NCBI RefSeq assembly: GCF_040954835.1
Contig: NC_090716.1
Location: forward strand, 12,957,275-13,021,274
Length of the DNA: 64,000 nucleotides
Reading direction: 5' to 3'
DNA from: Lepisosteus oculatus
Lineage: Eukaryota; Chordata; Actinopteri; Semionotiformes; Lepisosteidae
Every line of letters starts with the position of its first letter. Position 1 is the stretch's first letter. The notes below the pieces were generated by a model. It was not told the DNA's origin. It searched no databases and worked only from the letters and a program-made list of their open reading frames with translations. Position numbers and translations under genes: made by a program. This document shows, piece by piece, positions 60,858 to 64,000 of this stretch.

Positions 60858-61344
60858 GTGAGTAGATGTCTTTCAACCAGCATATTTATCAGTGACCAAC
60901 TGACAATTCCATTTAGATGGATTTATGAAAATTAAAATATCCAAATTAAAATGACTGTAGCATGGTTTTGAATCCATATAAATCAATACTAGAAAAAAAC
61001 AATTGAGTTTTGGCAATCTTTATTGTCCTGGGAAATCTTACTTTTGGTTTTTGAGTTCTTGTACATAAGTTGTGAAATAGTCAGCTTGTGTAATTGTACA
61101 ATCTCAGCATTAAATCCATGCAACAAGCACTATAGCCATACAAATGTGAAATCAGCAATAATATTCATGAATAACAACAAAAGGATGGAATAGCCTTTAA
61201 CTGAAAATTCAAGTACGTTTTTCTTTTTAATGATAAAATACATACAATATTAAATCTGCTGTTAATGTTGAACTGCTTCACACTTCCAATCAAAAACAAT
61301 GTGTCCTGAACCAATAACATTTAGCCAGACTTGCAAAGTTTCTC
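60858..61344. other. spacer between the orphan exon and the cpt1a 3' end
   Basis: AT-rich sequence with no gene recognised. If the orphan exon is real, this is the beginning of its downstream intron. Confidence 0.4.
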
Positions 61345-62714
61345 TTTATTCAAAGGGTTATCAGAACCATTGAAAAAAAAATGCAACTGTATTTAGTAAA
61401 AAAAATGCATGCATGTTTGTTACTGTATTTGTACATAATTTTAGTTCTGTTCATACTTTGTGTTTTGTCAAGTGTAACAAAATGATTCTAATAACACTTA
61501 CCATTAAAAAAAGAAACAAATACAACAACAAAAGACACAAGCCTTACCATCATTTTCTGTTATCCACTTAAGTCTTCCCAACAAACAACAAGTGTAAAGC
61601 ACTTCATTTTTTTAAAGATCAATATCAAAAGATGATAACTGTCCTAGTATAGAGGCTCTTAGGAGTCCAGAGAATGCAGGCTTCAGTCTGAGAAGACCTA
61701 TAATTCCCATTATTTAATATCATCTGTTAATATTGCTTCAGCAAACAATAATGATGTACATCAACTCACCAATCCATTACAGAACAGATAGTGTAATTGA
61801 TTTAAGGCTTAAAATTAGAAACATAAATGCCCACAAAATTAAACCAGTTCTAATATTGAGCTAATGCGATGGTCCTTGCTGAAATTTAGCTGGTGTAGTA
61901 ACTTTGATCCAGACTGGCAAAGCTTCCAGACCAGTGGTTTAGGCAGCAGGACAGAACCAGGAGTCACCCAACAGTTCTGGGAGCCTTTTCTATGTGTGAG
62001 GCTTGGTTGTCAGCGTTGAGACCCACAGCGCATGGCTGGATTCAATCTAAAACTACTCCCTACACTACTGCAGCAAATGCTTTTTGCCTGACTATCTCAC
62101 CTGACAGTGTAAAACGAGAGCTGTCCTGATGCATACCAACCAGCACAGCTACTATTTTCTGAATTGTGATTTGTCACTTCATCTACAGCTACTGGAAAAC
62201 AAGTGTCATTGCTGCAATTTACTGCAAAACACCTAATGTGGATAAAGAGTTAAAAACCTGAGTGAGAACGAAGATAAACTATATTATTTCTACTTTAAAT
62301 TAATCAAATAATATAGCAGCTTATACGGTTACTGCACACCCATAACAGTGCAAGACCTTTCATCATTCTAGACTGTAAATGATGTCACCAAATTCCCCAG
62401 TTTCACGTCTGATGTGACCCTTACCATCTTTCCCTTTCCTTCACTCTTCATTCCAGTAGAAAACTCATTAAGACAGCAGCGCATACAATCTTTTAAAACA
62501 GGTCTGAATATCACGTACGAAAACTGCTTTTATCCCACAAAATTTGAACATAACCTTGAACACAATATCAGTTTAACTTCTATTATTTTTAGCCTTTCCT
62601 TGTATTTTGTACTCATTACATTAGAATTAAAACCCAAAATACATTTGTACAAGTTTATGGAACAATATTTTTGGAGCCTTTCTTCTTTGAGCTTTTGCCC
62701 TGGCAGGAAGTGCA
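61345..62714 (-). other. cpt1a: cpt1a 3' UTR (inferred extent)
   Basis: On the minus strand the first AATAAA after the stop is at 61350-61345, suggesting a UTR of about 1.4 kb. An ATTAAA lies at about 61739-61734 and another AATAAA near 61024-61019, so alternative ends are possible. The 102-codon plus-strand frame inside it is an AT-rich chance frame. Confidence 0.5.
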
Positions 62715-62801
62715 TCACTTGACGGGCTTATTGTCCAGCTCAAAGAGGTTGAGGATGTCAAGCATGGCCTGTGTGATGTTGTTTCCAAAGCGATGGGAAT
62801 C
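62715..62801 (-). CDS. cpt1a: cpt1a last coding exon
   Basis: The acceptor TTTTTCTGCACAG ends at 62802. Twenty-eight codons from DSHRFGNN to DNKPVK and the stop TGA (62717-62715) follow. It is too short to show as a long open frame. Confidence 0.92.
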   Translation of the reverse strand, partial: DSHRFGNNITQAMLDILNLFELDNKPVK

Positions 62802-63873
62802 CTGTGCAGAAAAAAATGGAGTTCATGACTGAAATTCAGAAGTTGAGATATACCCTCCCCTGCTATGTGTAAATACGTTATAAACTAGACCTTACTGTTA
62901 AATACTAGAGCTTGCCAATATCTCTTGAAAAGGTCAATAAAAGTAACTCAGGTTTGTGAGCCTGCAATGAAAATACACTAGAACACTGTTGAACAGTCTC
63001 CTCCAGTGCAGGACATCTGAACACGTATTTGCTTACAGCTCTTTCCACGTTTTTTTCAGGATATGACAACTCATTTCTAGGAAAAATTGGGATAACGGAT
63101 CACAAACCTACTCATACAAAATTTCATGAAACAGGTCATCAAAAGTCTTGAAACCTGCATAGATCAATTAGACGTTCCAACAAGTGTATGGACACTGTAT
63201 TGGAATCCAGAAGACTGCTGAAGGGTCCCAGGGCAAAAAAATACTGAAATCCTGTGTTTAAATATCATTCCTGGACCATAATATAAATTTAATTCTTAAG
63301 TATCAAATCTCTTGCAGAAGCTGTTTTTTGAGGATGTCTTTAAATTCATAATGGTAAAAACGCTGACACAACAGTAAGAGTCATTAAACCCATTAAATTA
63401 TTTATAGACCTGTGGGTCTTGAGGTCAGCAGTTTATCACCTGATCAAGTGGAAAAGAACACTGGAAAATTAGTCCTTAAGATAGATCACTGTTAAAGTGA
63501 GAGTGAACTTTCTCACAATTAAATTTCCAAAGTTACAGTGTTTATTTCAAAACAGCAAGTGATAATCACAGCCCTCATTAGAAATGTGCACATTGTGAGA
63601 CTTCATGATTCATATCCTTTTGTTAGAGTGGCAGATGTATGACTCCACGAGGCACATATAAATAGGAATGTCATCTTGTGACTGCATTTTAGAAAAAAGT
63701 ATTCTACCAAATCCTCTTTATTGTGTGAACAGCAAATGCACACAATATAGAGGATGGTTGCATTGTGGCTCTTTGCTCACCGTCTCATGACTGGAGAGTT
63801 TGCTGGAAATGTGGAAGTTGATGTGGTTTTCTCCAATAATGATGTAAGAAACTCCATATCCATCATCAGCAAC
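62715..63873 (-). CDS. cpt1a: carnitine O-palmitoyltransferase 1, liver-type, C-terminal part (last two exons)
   Basis: CPT1 sits in the mitochondrial outer membrane. It transfers long-chain acyl groups from CoA to carnitine, the controlled entry step of fatty-acid oxidation. Two minus-strand exons give [31 protein letters not shown], then [20 protein letters not shown] and a stop. This closely matches the end of CPT1A, including the GYGVSY and FHISSK motifs of carnitine acyltransferases. DSHRFG after SxET favours CPT1A; CPT1B has NAQRFG here. The substrate-binding and catalytic core lies on exons beyond position 64000. The GH31 gene points toward it tail to tail. Confidence 0.93.
62802..63780 (-). 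other. cpt1a: cpt1a last intron
   Basis: A 979-bp intron with GT-AG ends on the minus strand. No internal feature was noted. Confidence 0.85.
63781..63873 (-). CDS. cpt1a: cpt1a penultimate coding exon
   Basis: The acceptor TCTTTTTCAG ends at 63874 and the donor GTGAGC starts at 63780, both on the minus strand. It has exactly 31 codons, phase 0 at both ends. It begins [10 protein letters not shown] and ends SSHET. Confidence 0.93.
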
Positions 63874-64000
63874 CTGAAAAAGACAAGCTGTCTTAGCAAC
63901 AGTTTCTTGCACAAGCACCTTCCTAAGGTAATCCATGTAGTCTCTATGTTTCCTGTGGGTGTGAGATGGCATATCATAGCACACGTGTCTTGGGCGAAAT
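63874..64000 (-). other. cpt1a: cpt1a intron, partial
   Basis: Sequence upstream of the penultimate exon. The open frame that runs through it is intronic read-through, since the CPT1 match stops at the acceptor. Confidence 0.75.

Noticed and set aside
62414..62722. 102-codon plus-strand frame antisense to the cpt1a end
   Set aside because: AT-rich, overlaps the antisense of a real exon and 3' UTR, and has no recognisable domain.
63718..63984. 88-codon minus-strand frame spanning the cpt1a penultimate exon
   Set aside because: Only the part between the splice sites (63781-63873) matches CPT1; the rest is intronic read-through.

Overview
The window is vertebrate nuclear DNA. It is AT-rich and intron-rich, with GT-AG split genes, no operons and many decayed dispersed repeats. 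The IGF-II B domain has the ray-finned fish form (alanine and acidic residues in LVDALQF and CEDRG). The short interspersed elements and the other dispersed repeats are of types I know from ray-finned fishes. A non-teleost ray-finned fish such as gar, bowfin, bichir or sturgeon would fit the single compact igf2 and the old repeats, but the sequence alone does not settle the species.

Layout. (1) Positions 1-1670, minus strand: the 5' part of igf2. Coding exon 1 is 1456-1530, coding exon 2 is 493-655, and a TATA and GC-box promoter lies near 1663-1684. The later exons lie left of the window. (2) About 1.7-15.2 kb: a 13.5 kb gap without a recognised gene. It holds a decayed Tc1-type transposon, one short Penelope-like insertion, an orphan exon-like ORF at 12481-12623 and a CpG-rich block just before the next gene. 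I do not find insulin or tyrosine hydroxylase here, although they often lie beside igf2. (3) 15769-52630, plus strand: a ten-exon gene of 691 codons for a type II membrane protein of glycoside hydrolase family 31, of the SITS-binding-protein/MYORG type. All exon phases agree across 37 kb. Its introns hold several SINEs, a second Penelope-like insertion and other dispersed repeats. (4) 53-62.7 kb: mostly non-coding, with one well-bounded orphan plus-strand exon at 60713-60857. (5) 62715-63873, minus strand: the last two coding exons of a carnitine O-palmitoyltransferase 1 gene (cpt1a type), which runs out of the window to the right.

The genes are independent transcription units. igf2 and the GH31 gene diverge, and the GH31 gene and cpt1a converge. 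Of most interest are: the GH31 protein, which looks altered at its catalytic nucleophile and at a neighbouring acidic pair; two nearly identical 84-bp Penelope-like insertions, each with 11-bp flanking direct repeats and a hammerhead-like core; and two splice-bounded exons of unknown protein. I see no bacterial, viral or CRISPR-like system.
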